From the NCBI RefSeq assembly GCF_013409345.1, contig NZ_JACCBB010000001.1, forward strand, positions 4,278,001 to 4,342,000: DNA of 64,000 nucleotides. The letters run 5' to 3'. The translations under genes were made by a program, and so were the position numbers. Positions 34,778 through 43,042 of the stretch are shown one piece after another. The notes below the pieces were generated by a model. The model had not been told where the DNA came from and searched no databases. It was given only the letters and a program-made list of their open reading frames with translations. The stretch's first letter is position 1, and each line of letters opens with the position of its first letter. The DNA comes from Kineococcus aurantiacus. GTDB taxonomy: Bacteria; Actinomycetota; Actinomycetes; Actinomycetales; Kineococcaceae.

Positions 34778-36558
34778 TGCACGTCGTCGCCACCGCCGGG
34801 CACGTCGACCACGGCAAGTCCTCGCTGGTGCGCGCGCTCACCGGCCGCGACCCCGACCGCTACGCCGAGGAGAAGCGCCGGGGGCTGACCCTGGACCTCG
34901 GGTACGCCTGGACGGACCTGCCCGGCGCGGGGCAGGTCGCGTTCGTCGACGTCCCCGGCCACGAGCGGTTCGTGCCGACCATGCTCGCCGGGGTCGGGCC
35001 GGTGCCCGTCGCGCTGTTCGTCGTGGCCGCCGACGGCGGCTGGATGCCGCAGTCGGCCGAGCACCTCGCGGCCCTGGACGCCCTCGGGGTCCGGCACGGC
35101 CTGCTGGTCGTGACCCGCGCCGACCTCGCCGACCCCGCCGACGCCACCGCCGAGGCGCTGGCCGAACTGCGCGGCGGGTCCCTGCGCGACGTGCCCGCCG
35201 TGGCGTGCAGCGTCGTCACCGGCGCTGGGCTGGACGACGTCCGCGCCGCCCTGGCCGCCGTGCTGGCGCGGGTCCCGTCCCCCGACCCGGCCGCACCCGT
35301 GCGGTTCTGGGTGGACCGCAGCTTCTCGGTGACCGGTGCCGGGACCGTCGTCACGGGCACGCTGCCGGCGGGGGCGGTCGCGGTGGGCGACGAGCTGCGG
35401 CTGGGCGAGCGCACGGTCCACGTGCGGGGCGTGCAGTCCCTCGAGCACCCCGTGCCGCGGGCGCAGGGCGTGGCGCGGGTCGCGCTGAACCTGCGCGGGG
35501 TCGACCGGCGCGACGTGCGCCGCGGCGACGCGCTGCTGACGCCGGGCACCCACGTGCGCACCGACGTCGTCGACCTGCGGGTCGGGGCCACGGCCGACGA
35601 CGCGGCCGACGACACAGCCGGCGACGTGGCGGCCGCCGACCTGCCCCCCGAGCTCGTCGTGCACGTCGGGTCGGCCGCGGTCCCGGCGCACGTGCGGCCG
35701 CTGGGCGCCGACCTCGTGCGGCTGCGGCTGGGCTCGGCGCTGCCGCTGGTGGTGGGCGACCGGCTGCTGCTGCGGGACCCGGCCCGGCACGAGGTCCTCG
35801 GCCCCGGCACCGTCCTCGACGTCGACCCGCCCCCGCTGCGCCGGCGGGGGGCCGCGGCGGCGCGCGCGGCGGAGCTGGCCGACGTGCGCGGCCCCGACGC
35901 CGCCTCCGAGTTGCGGCGGCGGAAGGTGTTGCGCGGCAGCAGGTTGCGGGAGATGGGGGTCCCGGTCGCCGGGACGCCGGTGGTGGGCGACTGGTACGCC
36001 GACCCGGGGTTCTGGGCGCAGTGCCGGGCCCGGCTGCGCCCGCTCGTCGCCGCGTTCGCCGCCGCCGACCCCCTGCAGCCGGGGCCGACCCTGGAGCAGG
36101 TCCGCCGCGACCTCGCCCTGCCCGACCTGGACCTGGTCACCGCCCTGGTCGCCGAGCCCCTGCGGGTGCGCGGGGGCCGGGTCGTCGAGCGCACCGACGA
36201 CCTGCCCCCGGCCGTCGAGCGGTCGGTGGCGGCCGTCCTGGCGGACCTGGCCGGCGCCCCGTTCACGGCCCCCGACGTCGAGCGGCTGCGGGAGCTGCGG
36301 CTGGGCCGGGCCGAGCTGGCCGCCGCCGTGCGCGCGGGCCGGCTGGCGAAGGTGGCCGAGGGGATCGTGCTGGCCCCCGGCTGGGCCGACCGGGCCGTCG
36401 AGGCGCTGCGCGCCGTCCCGCAGCCGTTCTCGGCCAGCGACGCCAAACGGGCGCTGTCGACGTCGCGCCGCGTCGCGGTGCCGCTGCTGGAGGCGCTGGA
36501 CGCCGCGGGCCGCACCGCGCGCGGGGCCGACGACCGCCGCCGGCTCACGGGGCGCTGA
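34777..36558 (+). CDS. selB: Selenocysteine-specific translation elongation factor
   Basis: A 593-residue GTPase. The N-terminal G domain has GHVDHGKSSLVRAL (P-loop, residues 8-21), TLDLGYAW, DVPGHERFVPTMLAG (G3) and VVTRADLADPA in the NKxD position; EF-Tu-like domains II and III follow, and the C-terminal half consists of winged-helix repeats (from about residue 370) which recognise the SECIS. The C-terminus (QPFSASDAKRALSTSRRVAVPLLEALD) is the canonical last winged helix of SelB. It is coupled to selA by TGATG and separated from anmK by 3 bp. Confidence 0.96.
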   Translation: MHVVATAGHVDHGKSSLVRALTGRDPDRYAEEKRRGLTLDLGYAWTDLPGAGQVAFVDVPGHERFVPTMLAGVGPVPVALFVVAADGGWMPQSAEHLAALDALGVRHGLLVVTRADLADPADATAEALAELRGGSLRDVPAVACSVVTGAGLDDVRAALAAVLARVPSPDPAAPVRFWVDRSFSVTGAGTVVTGTLPAGAVAVGDELRLGERTVHVRGVQSLEHPVPRAQGVARVALNLRGVDRRDVRRGDALLTPGTHVRTDVVDLRVGATADDAADDTAGDVAAADLPPELVVHVGSAAVPAHVRPLGADLVRLRLGSALPLVVGDRLLLRDPARHEVLGPGTVLDVDPPPLRRRGAAAARAAELADVRGPDAASELRRRKVLRGSRLREMGVPVAGTPVVGDWYADPGFWAQCRARLRPLVAAFAAADPLQPGPTLEQVRRDLALPDLDLVTALVAEPLRVRGGRVVERTDDLPPAVERSVAAVLADLAGAPFTAPDVERLRELRLGRAELAAAVRAGRLAKVAEGIVLAPGWADRAVEALRAVPQPFSASDAKRALSTSRRVAVPLLEALDAAGRTARGADDRRRLTGR

Positions 36559-36561
36559 CCC

Positions 36562-37707
36562 GTGCGGGTGCTGGGGATGCTGTCGGGGACCTCCCACGAC
36601 GGCATCGACCTCGCGGTCGTGGACTTCTCCGTCCACCCGGGGGAGCACGGCGACGTCCTGCGGGCCCGGCTGGGCGAGCACCGCACCGTGCCGTACTCCG
36701 ACGACCTGCGCGCCGACCTCGTCGCCGCCCTGCCCCCGGGCCGGGTCGACCTGGCGCAGGTGTGCGCCCTGGACGTGCGGATCGGGCAGGAGTTCGCCGC
36801 CGCGGCCGCCTCGGTGGGCGAGGGGTTCGACCTGGTCTGCTCGCACGGGCAGACGGTGTTCCACTGGGTGCAGGACGGCACCGTGCGCGGCACGCTGCAA
36901 CTGGGGCAGCCGGCGTGGATCGCGGAGGCGACCGGCGTCCCCGTGGTCTCCGACCTGCGGACCGCCGACGTCGCCGCCGGCGGTCAGGGTGCGCCGCTGG
37001 TCCCCGTCCTGGACCGCCTGCTGCTCGCGCCGTTCCTCGCGCGGGGTGCGAGCGCCGCGGCCCTGAACCTCGGCGGCATCGCGAACGTGACGGTCTGCGC
37101 GCCCGGCCGGCCGCCGCGGGCCTGGGACACCGGCCCGGCCAACGCCCTCCTGGACGCCGCGGCCGGCGGCGTGGACCTCGACGGGCGGCTCGCGGCCGCG
37201 GGGACGGTGGACCGGGCCGTCCTGGCCGAACTGCTCGCCGAGCCCTACTACGCGCTGGCCCCGCCGAAGACGACGGGCAAGGAACTGTTCCACCCCGGGT
37301 ACCTGCGGCGGTTCTCCCACCTCGCCACCGCCGACCTGGTCGCGACGCTGACCGAGCTCACCGTGCGGACCGTGGCGGACGCGCTGGACGGTGTCGACGT
37401 CGTCGTCGCCTCCGGCGGCGGGGTGCGCAACCCGGTCCTGCTGTCCGGGCTGCGGGCCCGGCTGCCCGGGCTGGTCGTCTCCGACGAGCTCGGCTGCCCG
37501 GCCGACGCCAAGGAGGCCGTCGCCTTCGCCCTGCTCGGCTACGCCGGCGCGCGGGGCTGGCCGGGCAACGTCCCCTCGTGCACGGGCGCCCGCGGGGAAC
37601 GTCTGCTGGGGCGGCTGACCCCGGGGAGGTCCCCGGGGAACCCCTCGTGGAGCCCCCCGGGGACCTCCCGGTGGCCCGTCTCGCTGGACCTCAGCCCAGC
37701 GGGATGA
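36562..37707 (+). CDS. anmK: Anhydro-N-acetylmuramic acid kinase
   Basis: A 381-residue enzyme phosphorylating 1,6-anhydro-MurNAc during cell-wall recycling. The N-terminus [18 protein letters not shown] is the family signature (GTSxDGxD); [29 protein letters not shown] and [10 protein letters not shown] are conserved sugar/ATP site segments. The C-terminus ([16 protein letters not shown]...) is longer than usual and reads through a perfect 15-bp hairpin (37624-37669), and the last 17 bp overlap the converging CitMHS gene; the true stop could be as annotated or the tail may be dispensable. It directly follows selB (3 bp gap) but has no known link to selenium. Confidence 0.92.
   Translation: MRVLGMLSGTSHDGIDLAVVDFSVHPGEHGDVLRARLGEHRTVPYSDDLRADLVAALPPGRVDLAQVCALDVRIGQEFAAAAASVGEGFDLVCSHGQTVFHWVQDGTVRGTLQLGQPAWIAEATGVPVVSDLRTADVAAGGQGAPLVPVLDRLLLAPFLARGASAAALNLGGIANVTVCAPGRPPRAWDTGPANALLDAAAGGVDLDGRLAAAGTVDRAVLAELLAEPYYALAPPKTTGKELFHPGYLRRFSHLATADLVATLTELTVRTVADALDGVDVVVASGGGVRNPVLLSGLRARLPGLVVSDELGCPADAKEAVAFALLGYAGARGWPGNVPSCTGARGERLLGRLTPGRSPGNPSWSPPGTSRWPVSLDLSPAG
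37624..37669. terminator. Strong hairpin inside the 3' end of anmK
   Basis: A perfect 15-bp inverted repeat (37624-37638 with 37655-37669), with further pairing of CTC (37644-37646) and GAG (37650-37652) inside the 16-base loop. It lies between two converging genes but is still within the open frame of anmK, so it either terminates both transcripts or shows that the anmK 3' end is constrained. Confidence 0.6.
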
Positions 37708-39115
37708 CGCCCGTGGCGAGCGCCGCGAGGAGCATCACCAGCGACAGCACCACGGCCCGCCAGATGACCTTGCGGTGGTGGTCGGCGAGCTCGACCTTGG
37801 CCAGCGACACGAGCAGCAGCATCGCCGGGACCAGCGGGGAGGTGAAGTGCACGGGCTGGCCGACGATCGAGGCGCGCGCCATCTCCACCCCGGAGATGCC
37901 GTACTCGGCCGCGGCCTGCGACAGGATCGGCAGCACCCCGAAGTAGAAGCCGTCGTTGGACAGGAAGAACGTCAGCGGCATGCTCAGGACGCCGGTGATG
38001 ACGGCCAGGTGCGGGCCCCACGCGTCGGGGACGACGTCGACGAGCCAGTTCGCCATCGCGGTGTCCATCCCGGTCTGCGACAGCACCGCGGTCAGCACGG
38101 CCGCCGCGAACACCATGGAGACGACCGAGACGATGCTCGAGGAGTGCTCCTTGATCCGCTCGACCTGCTCGGCGGGGCGGGGGAAGTTCACCAGCAGGGC
38201 GACCGCGGTGGCCACCATGAACAGGAAGGGCAGCGGCAGGACGTCCATCCCGAGCAGCACGAGCAGCGCCACCGTCAGGGCGCCGTTGAACCAGATCAGC
38301 CTGGGGCGCAACGTGGGGCGGCCGGGGTCGAGGGCGCCGCGGTCGGCGTCCCCACCGGCCGGCCCGCCGTCACCGGCGGAACCCGCGGCGGGGGAGGACC
38401 CGCCGGTGCGGGAGCGGGGGCCGCCGCCGGACAGCGCCAGTTCGCGGGACTCGACGACCTCGACGGTCTGCACCGTCCCGAGGGACATCTCCAGGCCCTG
38501 CCGCTGCAGCCGCCGCTTCTCCGAGACGCCCAGCGCCCAGGCCATGAGGACGACCGCGACCATGCCGGCGAGCATGCTGGGGATCATCGGGTTGAACAGT
38601 TCCGAGGGGGACACGCCCAGCGCGGTGGCGGCCCGGACCGTGGGCCCGCCCCAGGGGATGACGTTCATGACCCCGGCGGACAGGTTCGCCACGACGGTCA
38701 GGACCACGGGGGACAGCTTCAGGCGCAGGTACAGCGGCAGCATGGCCGAGACGGTGATGATGAACGTCGTCGACCCGTCGCCGTCGAGGGACACGAGCGC
38801 GGCGAGCACCGCGGAGCCGACGACCACGCGCACGGGGGAGTTCCCGCACAGCCGCAGGATCAGCCGGATGAGGGGGTCGAACAACCCGACGTCGATCATC
38901 AGCCCGAAGTAGACGATCGCGAAGAACAGCAGCGCGGCCGTGGGGGCGAACTCCCCGACCTGGTCCATGACGGCGTCCCCGACGCCGGCCCCGGCGCCGG
39001 CGATCACCGCGAAGCACAGCGGGACGAGGATGAGGGCGACGACCGGGGTGAGCCGCTTGGTCATGATGAGGACCATGAACAGGGCGACCATGGTGAAACC
39101 GAGGGTGACGAGCAT
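37691..39115 (-). CDS. CitMHS family citrate-metal:proton symporter
   Basis: A 474-residue membrane protein with about 11-12 hydrophobic helices. The start used (ATG 39115: [21 protein letters not shown]) coincides with the N-terminus of the CitMHS family; [42 protein letters not shown] and [23 protein letters not shown] are highly conserved family segments. A cytoplasmic, Gly/Pro-rich loop lies in the middle (about residues 220-260). The gene is divergent to a CitA/CitB-like two-component system and converges with anmK, overlapping it by 17 bp. Substrate is probably citrate complexed with Mg2+ or Ca2+. Confidence 0.93.
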   Translation of the reverse strand: MLVTLGFTMVALFMVLIMTKRLTPVVALILVPLCFAVIAGAGAGVGDAVMDQVGEFAPTAALLFFAIVYFGLMIDVGLFDPLIRLILRLCGNSPVRVVVGSAVLAALVSLDGDGSTTFIITVSAMLPLYLRLKLSPVVLTVVANLSAGVMNVIPWGGPTVRAATALGVSPSELFNPMIPSMLAGMVAVVLMAWALGVSEKRRLQRQGLEMSLGTVQTVEVVESRELALSGGGPRSRTGGSSPAAGSAGDGGPAGGDADRGALDPGRPTLRPRLIWFNGALTVALLVLLGMDVLPLPFLFMVATAVALLVNFPRPAEQVERIKEHSSSIVSVVSMVFAAAVLTAVLSQTGMDTAMANWLVDVVPDAWGPHLAVITGVLSMPLTFFLSNDGFYFGVLPILSQAAAEYGISGVEMARASIVGQPVHFTSPLVPAMLLLVSLAKVELADHHRKVIWRAVVLSLVMLLAALATGVIPLG

Positions 39116-39272
39116 CGTGGCTCCGACTCCGAGTTCTCCGTCGAACGGGACGCGGGGAACGCTAGGGGTGCCCACCGGCCGGTGAGGGGTTGCGCGCACT
39201 GAGCGCGGGCGGACCCGATCCGTGCGTTGTGCGCGTTCTGCTCACGGCCGCCGGGAGGACTACCGTTCCCGC

Positions 39273-40892
39273 GTGGACCCCCGACGATGGCCGTTCAGCC
39301 GGCAGGTGCTGGCCGTCCTGCTGCTCCTGGTCGCCGTGGTCCTCGCCGTCGGGTGCGGGGGGTCGGTCTACCTGCTGCACCAGCAGGCCGTCGTGGAGTC
39401 GCGCAACCGCAGCCTCGACGTCGCCCGCACCCTGGCCGAGGACGACACCGTCCGCGCGGCGGTGGCCGCCGCCGGCGACGCCCCGCCGGCGAGCGCGGCG
39501 CAGCTGGCCGACGGGGAGGTGCAGCGGGAGGCCGAGGCGGTGCGGGCCCGGACCGGAGCCCTGTTCGTCGTCGTGACCGACGACCGCGGGCTGCGGCTGG
39601 CCCACCCGAACCCGCAGCTGCTGGGCCGCCGCGTCAGCACCGACCCCTCCCGGGCGCTGGCCGGTCAGGAGGTCGTCACCGACGAGACCGGGACGCTGGG
39701 GGAGTCGGCGCGGGCCAAGGTGCCCGTGTACGCGCCGGCCTCGGCCCGGGTCGTGGGCGAGGTCAGCGTCGGCGTGGGGGCCGCCGCGGTCGCCGACCGG
39801 GCCCGGGACGCGCTGTGGCCGGCCCTGGCCGTGGCCGCCGGCGCGCTCGTGGTGGGCCTGGTCGGCGCCCACGTCCTGGCCCGGCGGCTGCGCCGGCTGA
39901 CCCTGGGCCTGCAGCCGGACGACCTCGGCGGGATCCTGCAGGCGCACGACGCCGTGCTGCACGGCATCGCCGAGGGCGTGGTCTCGCTGGGCCCGGACGG
40001 GCGCGTCGTGCTGGCCAACGGGGAGGCGGCCCGCCTGCTCGGGCGGCCCGTCCCGGCCGGGTCGTCGCTGGCCGACCTGCCGGTCCCCGTGCGCGACGTC
40101 GTCGAGCGGCCGCGGGCGGTGCCGGCGCTGGCGGTGGTGGGGGACCGGGCGCTGCTGCTGGCCGCGCGCGCCGTCGAGCGCGACGGGCACCTGCTGGGCC
40201 ACGTCGTGACGGTCGCCGACCGGACCGACGTGGAGCTGCTGACCCGCCAGCTGGACGCCGTGCACGCCGTGGGGGAGGTCCTGCGGGCGCAGCGGCACGA
40301 GTTCGCCAACCGCCTGCACCTGGTCTCCGGGCTCCTGGAGACCGGCCGCCCGCAGGAGGCCGCGGACTACGTGCGGGCGTTGCTGGCCACGGGGCCGCTG
40401 GGGTCGCGCGTCGACGGGCTGGACGCCGTCGCCGACCCGTACCTGCAGGCCTTCGTCGCGGCCAAGGCCGCCCACGCCCGCGAGAAGCAGGTCGCGCTGG
40501 GGCTGGGGGAGGTCTCGGTGGCCGGGCGCGTGGCCGACCCGGTGGACGTCACGACGGTGCTGGGCAACCTCGTCGACAACGCCCTCGCGGCGGCCGCGGG
40601 TCGGCCCGGGGCGTGGGTCGAGGTGGACCTGGTGCAGGAGGGTTCCGACCTCGTGCTGGCCGTCGCCGACTCCGGCCCGGGGGTTCCCGAGGAGTTGCGC
40701 GACACCGTGTTCGAGACGGGGGTGACGACCCGGCACGACGGGCAGGGCATCGGGCTGGGGCTGGTGCGCCAGGTCGCGCGGGCCCGCGGCGGCGACGCGT
40801 GGCTGGCCCCGTCGGCCCCCGGTGCGGGGGCGGTGTTCGTCGCCCGGCTGCCCGGCGCCCTGACGCCCGTGCACGCGGTGGAGGTGGGCTGA
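39273..40892 (+). CDS. Sensor histidine kinase, CitA/DcuS-like
   Basis: A 539-residue kinase: membrane helix (VLAVLLLLVAVVLAVGCGGSVYLL, residues 10-34), an extracytoplasmic sensor of PDC/CitA type (about 35-175) with GALFVVVTDDRGLRLAHPNPQLLGRRV typical of the citrate/C4-dicarboxylate sensors, a second helix (LAVAAGALVVGLVGAHVL), a cytoplasmic PAS (GIAEGVVSLGPDGRVVLANG), the H-box QRHEFANRLHLVSGLLE and an ATPase domain with GNLVDNAL, DSGPGVP and GQGIGLGLV. It presumably senses citrate or a related carboxylate and drives the divergent CitMHS gene via the adjacent regulator. GTG 39273 is the start. Confidence 0.92.
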   Translation: MDPRRWPFSRQVLAVLLLLVAVVLAVGCGGSVYLLHQQAVVESRNRSLDVARTLAEDDTVRAAVAAAGDAPPASAAQLADGEVQREAEAVRARTGALFVVVTDDRGLRLAHPNPQLLGRRVSTDPSRALAGQEVVTDETGTLGESARAKVPVYAPASARVVGEVSVGVGAAAVADRARDALWPALAVAAGALVVGLVGAHVLARRLRRLTLGLQPDDLGGILQAHDAVLHGIAEGVVSLGPDGRVVLANGEAARLLGRPVPAGSSLADLPVPVRDVVERPRAVPALAVVGDRALLLAARAVERDGHLLGHVVTVADRTDVELLTRQLDAVHAVGEVLRAQRHEFANRLHLVSGLLETGRPQEAADYVRALLATGPLGSRVDGLDAVADPYLQAFVAAKAAHAREKQVALGLGEVSVAGRVADPVDVTTVLGNLVDNALAAAAGRPGAWVEVDLVQEGSDLVLAVADSGPGVPEELRDTVFETGVTTRHDGQGIGLGLVRQVARARGGDAWLAPSAPGAGAVFVARLPGALTPVHAVEVG

Positions 40893-41566
40893 TGCTGCGG
40901 GTCCTGGTGGTCGACGACGACTTCCGCGTCGCGTCCCTGCACGCCGGGTACGTCGAGGCCGTCGCGGGGTTCGAGGTGGCGGGCACGGCCGGCTCGGTGG
41001 GGCAGGCGCGCGCCGCGCTGGCCCGGGGCAACCCGGTGGACCTGCTGCTGGTCGACGTGTACCTGCCCGACGGTTCCGGGCTGGACCTGCTGGGCGACCG
41101 CGACGCGTTCGTCCTGACGGCGGCGGGGGAACCGGCCACGTTCCGCCGGGCCGTGCGGTCCGGGGCGCTGGGGTACCTGGTCAAACCCTTCGGCGAGGCG
41201 GCGCTGCACACCCGGTTGCGGGCCTACGCGCGGTACCGGCGGGTGCTGTCGACGGCCGAGGAGCACGGCCAGCCGCTGGACCAGGACGTGGCGGACGCGG
41301 CGCTGCGGGCGCTGCACGCCGAGTCCGGCGCGGCCCGCGGCGCCAGCGCGGCGACGAGCGCGACGCGGGAGCTGGTGCTGCGGGCGCTGGCGGAGGCGCC
41401 CGGGCCGCTGTCGGCGGCCGAGGTGGCGGCCGCCACCGGCGTCTCGCGCGCCACCGCCCAGCGCCACCTGGCGGCCCTGGACGGGGAGGGGCGGCTGGCG
41501 CTGCGGTTGCGCTACGGCGCCACCGGCCGGCCCGAGCAGCGGTACGCGCCGCTGCCGAACCCCTGA
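40892..41566 (+). CDS. Response regulator, CitB/DcuR-like
   Basis: A 224-residue regulator with a complete receiver domain: acidic pair VVDDDF, phosphoacceptor Asp in LLLVDVYLPDGSGLDLL, Thr in VLTAAGE and Lys in YLVKPF; followed by a helical linker and a C-terminal winged-helix/HTH (LSAAEVAAATGVSRATAQRHLAAL). This domain layout is that of CitB/DcuR/DctR regulators. Its ATG overlaps the stop of the kinase by one base (TGATG). The likely target is the CitMHS gene, in whose 157-bp divergent upstream region a 12-bp palindrome CACCGGCCGGTG (39173-39184) is present. Confidence 0.92.
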   Translation: MLRVLVVDDDFRVASLHAGYVEAVAGFEVAGTAGSVGQARAALARGNPVDLLLVDVYLPDGSGLDLLGDRDAFVLTAAGEPATFRRAVRSGALGYLVKPFGEAALHTRLRAYARYRRVLSTAEEHGQPLDQDVADAALRALHAESGAARGASAATSATRELVLRALAEAPGPLSAAEVAAATGVSRATAQRHLAALDGEGRLALRLRYGATGRPEQRYAPLPNP

Positions 41567-41590
41567 GGGGCCGCTGACCGGGGCCGCTGA

Positions 41591-41619
41591 CCGGGGGACG
41601 CTGAGGCGTCAGTCCCCGG
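41591..41619. terminator. Hairpin terminator between convergent genes
   Basis: CCGGGGGAC (41591-41599) pairs with AGTCCCCGG (41611-41619), with further GC pairing inside. It lies between the regulator gene and the GGDEF gene and overlaps the last codons of the latter. Confidence 0.5.
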
Positions 41620-43042
41620 CCAGGACGCAGCGGTCCCGGCCGCCGGCCTTGGCGGCGTAGAGCGCCCGGTCGGCCGCGGCGAGCACGTCCGCCGCCGCCG
41701 CGTCCGCGTCCCCGGTGGCCACGCCGACGCTGCAGGTGACGCGGGGCCGGGTGCCGGCCGCCACCGCGGCCCGCAGCCGCTCGGCGACCGCGCGCGCCTC
41801 GGCCGGGCCCGTGCGCGGCAGCAGCACCGCGAACTCCTCCCCGCCGTAGCGGGCCACCAGGTCGCCCTCGCGCGCGGCGGCCACCAGGCCCGCGGCCGCC
41901 GTCCGCAGCACCTCGTCCCCCGCCTGGTGCCCGTGGGTGTCGTTGACCGCCTTGAAGTGGTCCAGGTCGACCAGCGCGATCGACCAGGGGGCCCCGGCGC
42001 GGTCCAGCCCGGCCAGGGCCCCGTCCAGGGTCCGGCGGTTCGCCACCCCGGTCAGGCCGTCGAGGGTCGCGGCCCGCCGCAGCCCGGCGACCGCCGCGGC
42101 CCGCGACAGCGCCAGGGCCGCGTGCGAGACGGCCTGCTCGGCGGTGCGCAGGACCCGCCGCTCCAGGCCGCGGTCGCGGCCGAAGTCGACGAGCAGCCAC
42201 CCGCCGCCGGTGCCCGGCGGCAGCGGCAGCACCGCGACGCCGCGGGCGTCGGGCCACAGCGCCGCCAGCCACGGGTCCCGGGCGGCGTGGGGGCGGCGCA
42301 GCAGGACCGGGCGCTGCTGCGCGCTCGCCGTGACGAGGCTGGTGTCGTCGACGGCGGTGCGCAGCAGCCGGGCCCGGCGCGCCGGCAGCTGCTCGACGGC
42401 GAAGGCCGTCAGCAGGTCGGCGACCCGGTCGGCGTCGTCGACGGTCGCGAGGTCGCCCAGCAGCCCGTGCAGCGCCTCGGCGTCCAGCCGCCGCCGGCGC
42501 AGCTCCCGCTCGTTGACGGCCGCGAACGTCGCCGTGCCCAGCGTGGCGGCCCAGATGACGGCCGCCGCCGCGGTCGCGTCGCGCCCCGACGTCCCGGTGC
42601 CCGGCCCCAGGTCGAGCACGCCCGTCGCTCCGGCCTGCAGGAGCAGGAGGACCAGGACGCTCTGCACGACGGCGACCTTCACCCCGGTCCGGAACGACGT
42701 CACGAGCGTCACGGCCATCGCGTGGACGGCGAACAGCGCGACCCCGGGAGCCCCCAGGGTCGGCAGGGCCGCCGTCAGGGCCAGGCTGTCCAGGACCAGG
42801 CCCAGGTCGAGCCCGGCGCGGGCGGCGCGGCGGCCGGCCCGCACCAGCAGCGCGAGCAGGCTGGTCAGCACCAGGTGCCCGGCGGCCAGCGCGAGCAGCG
42901 CCGCGCCGTTCGCCGGGTCGCGGCCGTCGGCGGCCCACCACAGCACGGCCGCCGTGCCCGCCAGCAGCAGGCGCAGGACGACGGTCCAGCGGATGCGGTC
43001 GGCCAGCGGGACCAGGGAGCTGGTGTCCCTCGAGGGACTCAC
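41609..43042 (-). CDS. Membrane GGDEF diguanylate cyclase
   Basis: A 477-residue protein. The N-terminal 200 residues hold about six hydrophobic segments (LLLAGTAAVLWWAAD, LLALAAGHLVLTSLLALLV, GVALFAVHAMAVTLV and others), a MASE-like membrane sensory part, then a GAF-like linker and a C-terminal GGDEF domain with DHFKAVNDTHGHQAGDEVL and the active-site RYGGEEFAVLL. The product inhibition site RxxD is present five residues before GGEEF (REGD). It should make cyclic di-GMP. Start GTG 43042 overlaps the stop of the NHL-repeat gene (GTGA), so the two are translated together. Confidence 0.92.
   Translation of the reverse strand: MSPSRDTSSLVPLADRIRWTVVLRLLLAGTAAVLWWAADGRDPANGAALLALAAGHLVLTSLLALLVRAGRRAARAGLDLGLVLDSLALTAALPTLGAPGVALFAVHAMAVTLVTSFRTGVKVAVVQSVLVLLLLQAGATGVLDLGPGTGTSGRDATAAAAVIWAATLGTATFAAVNERELRRRRLDAEALHGLLGDLATVDDADRVADLLTAFAVEQLPARRARLLRTAVDDTSLVTASAQQRPVLLRRPHAARDPWLAALWPDARGVAVLPLPPGTGGGWLLVDFGRDRGLERRVLRTAEQAVSHAALALSRAAAVAGLRRAATLDGLTGVANRRTLDGALAGLDRAGAPWSIALVDLDHFKAVNDTHGHQAGDEVLRTAAAGLVAAAREGDLVARYGGEEFAVLLPRTGPAEARAVAERLRAAVAAGTRPRVTCSVGVATGDADAAAADVLAAADRALYAAKAGGRDRCVLAGD

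Noticed and set aside
39173-39184. 12-bp palindrome as certain CitB operator
   Set aside because: Palindromes made of CCGG are frequent by chance at this GC content; kept only as a mention.
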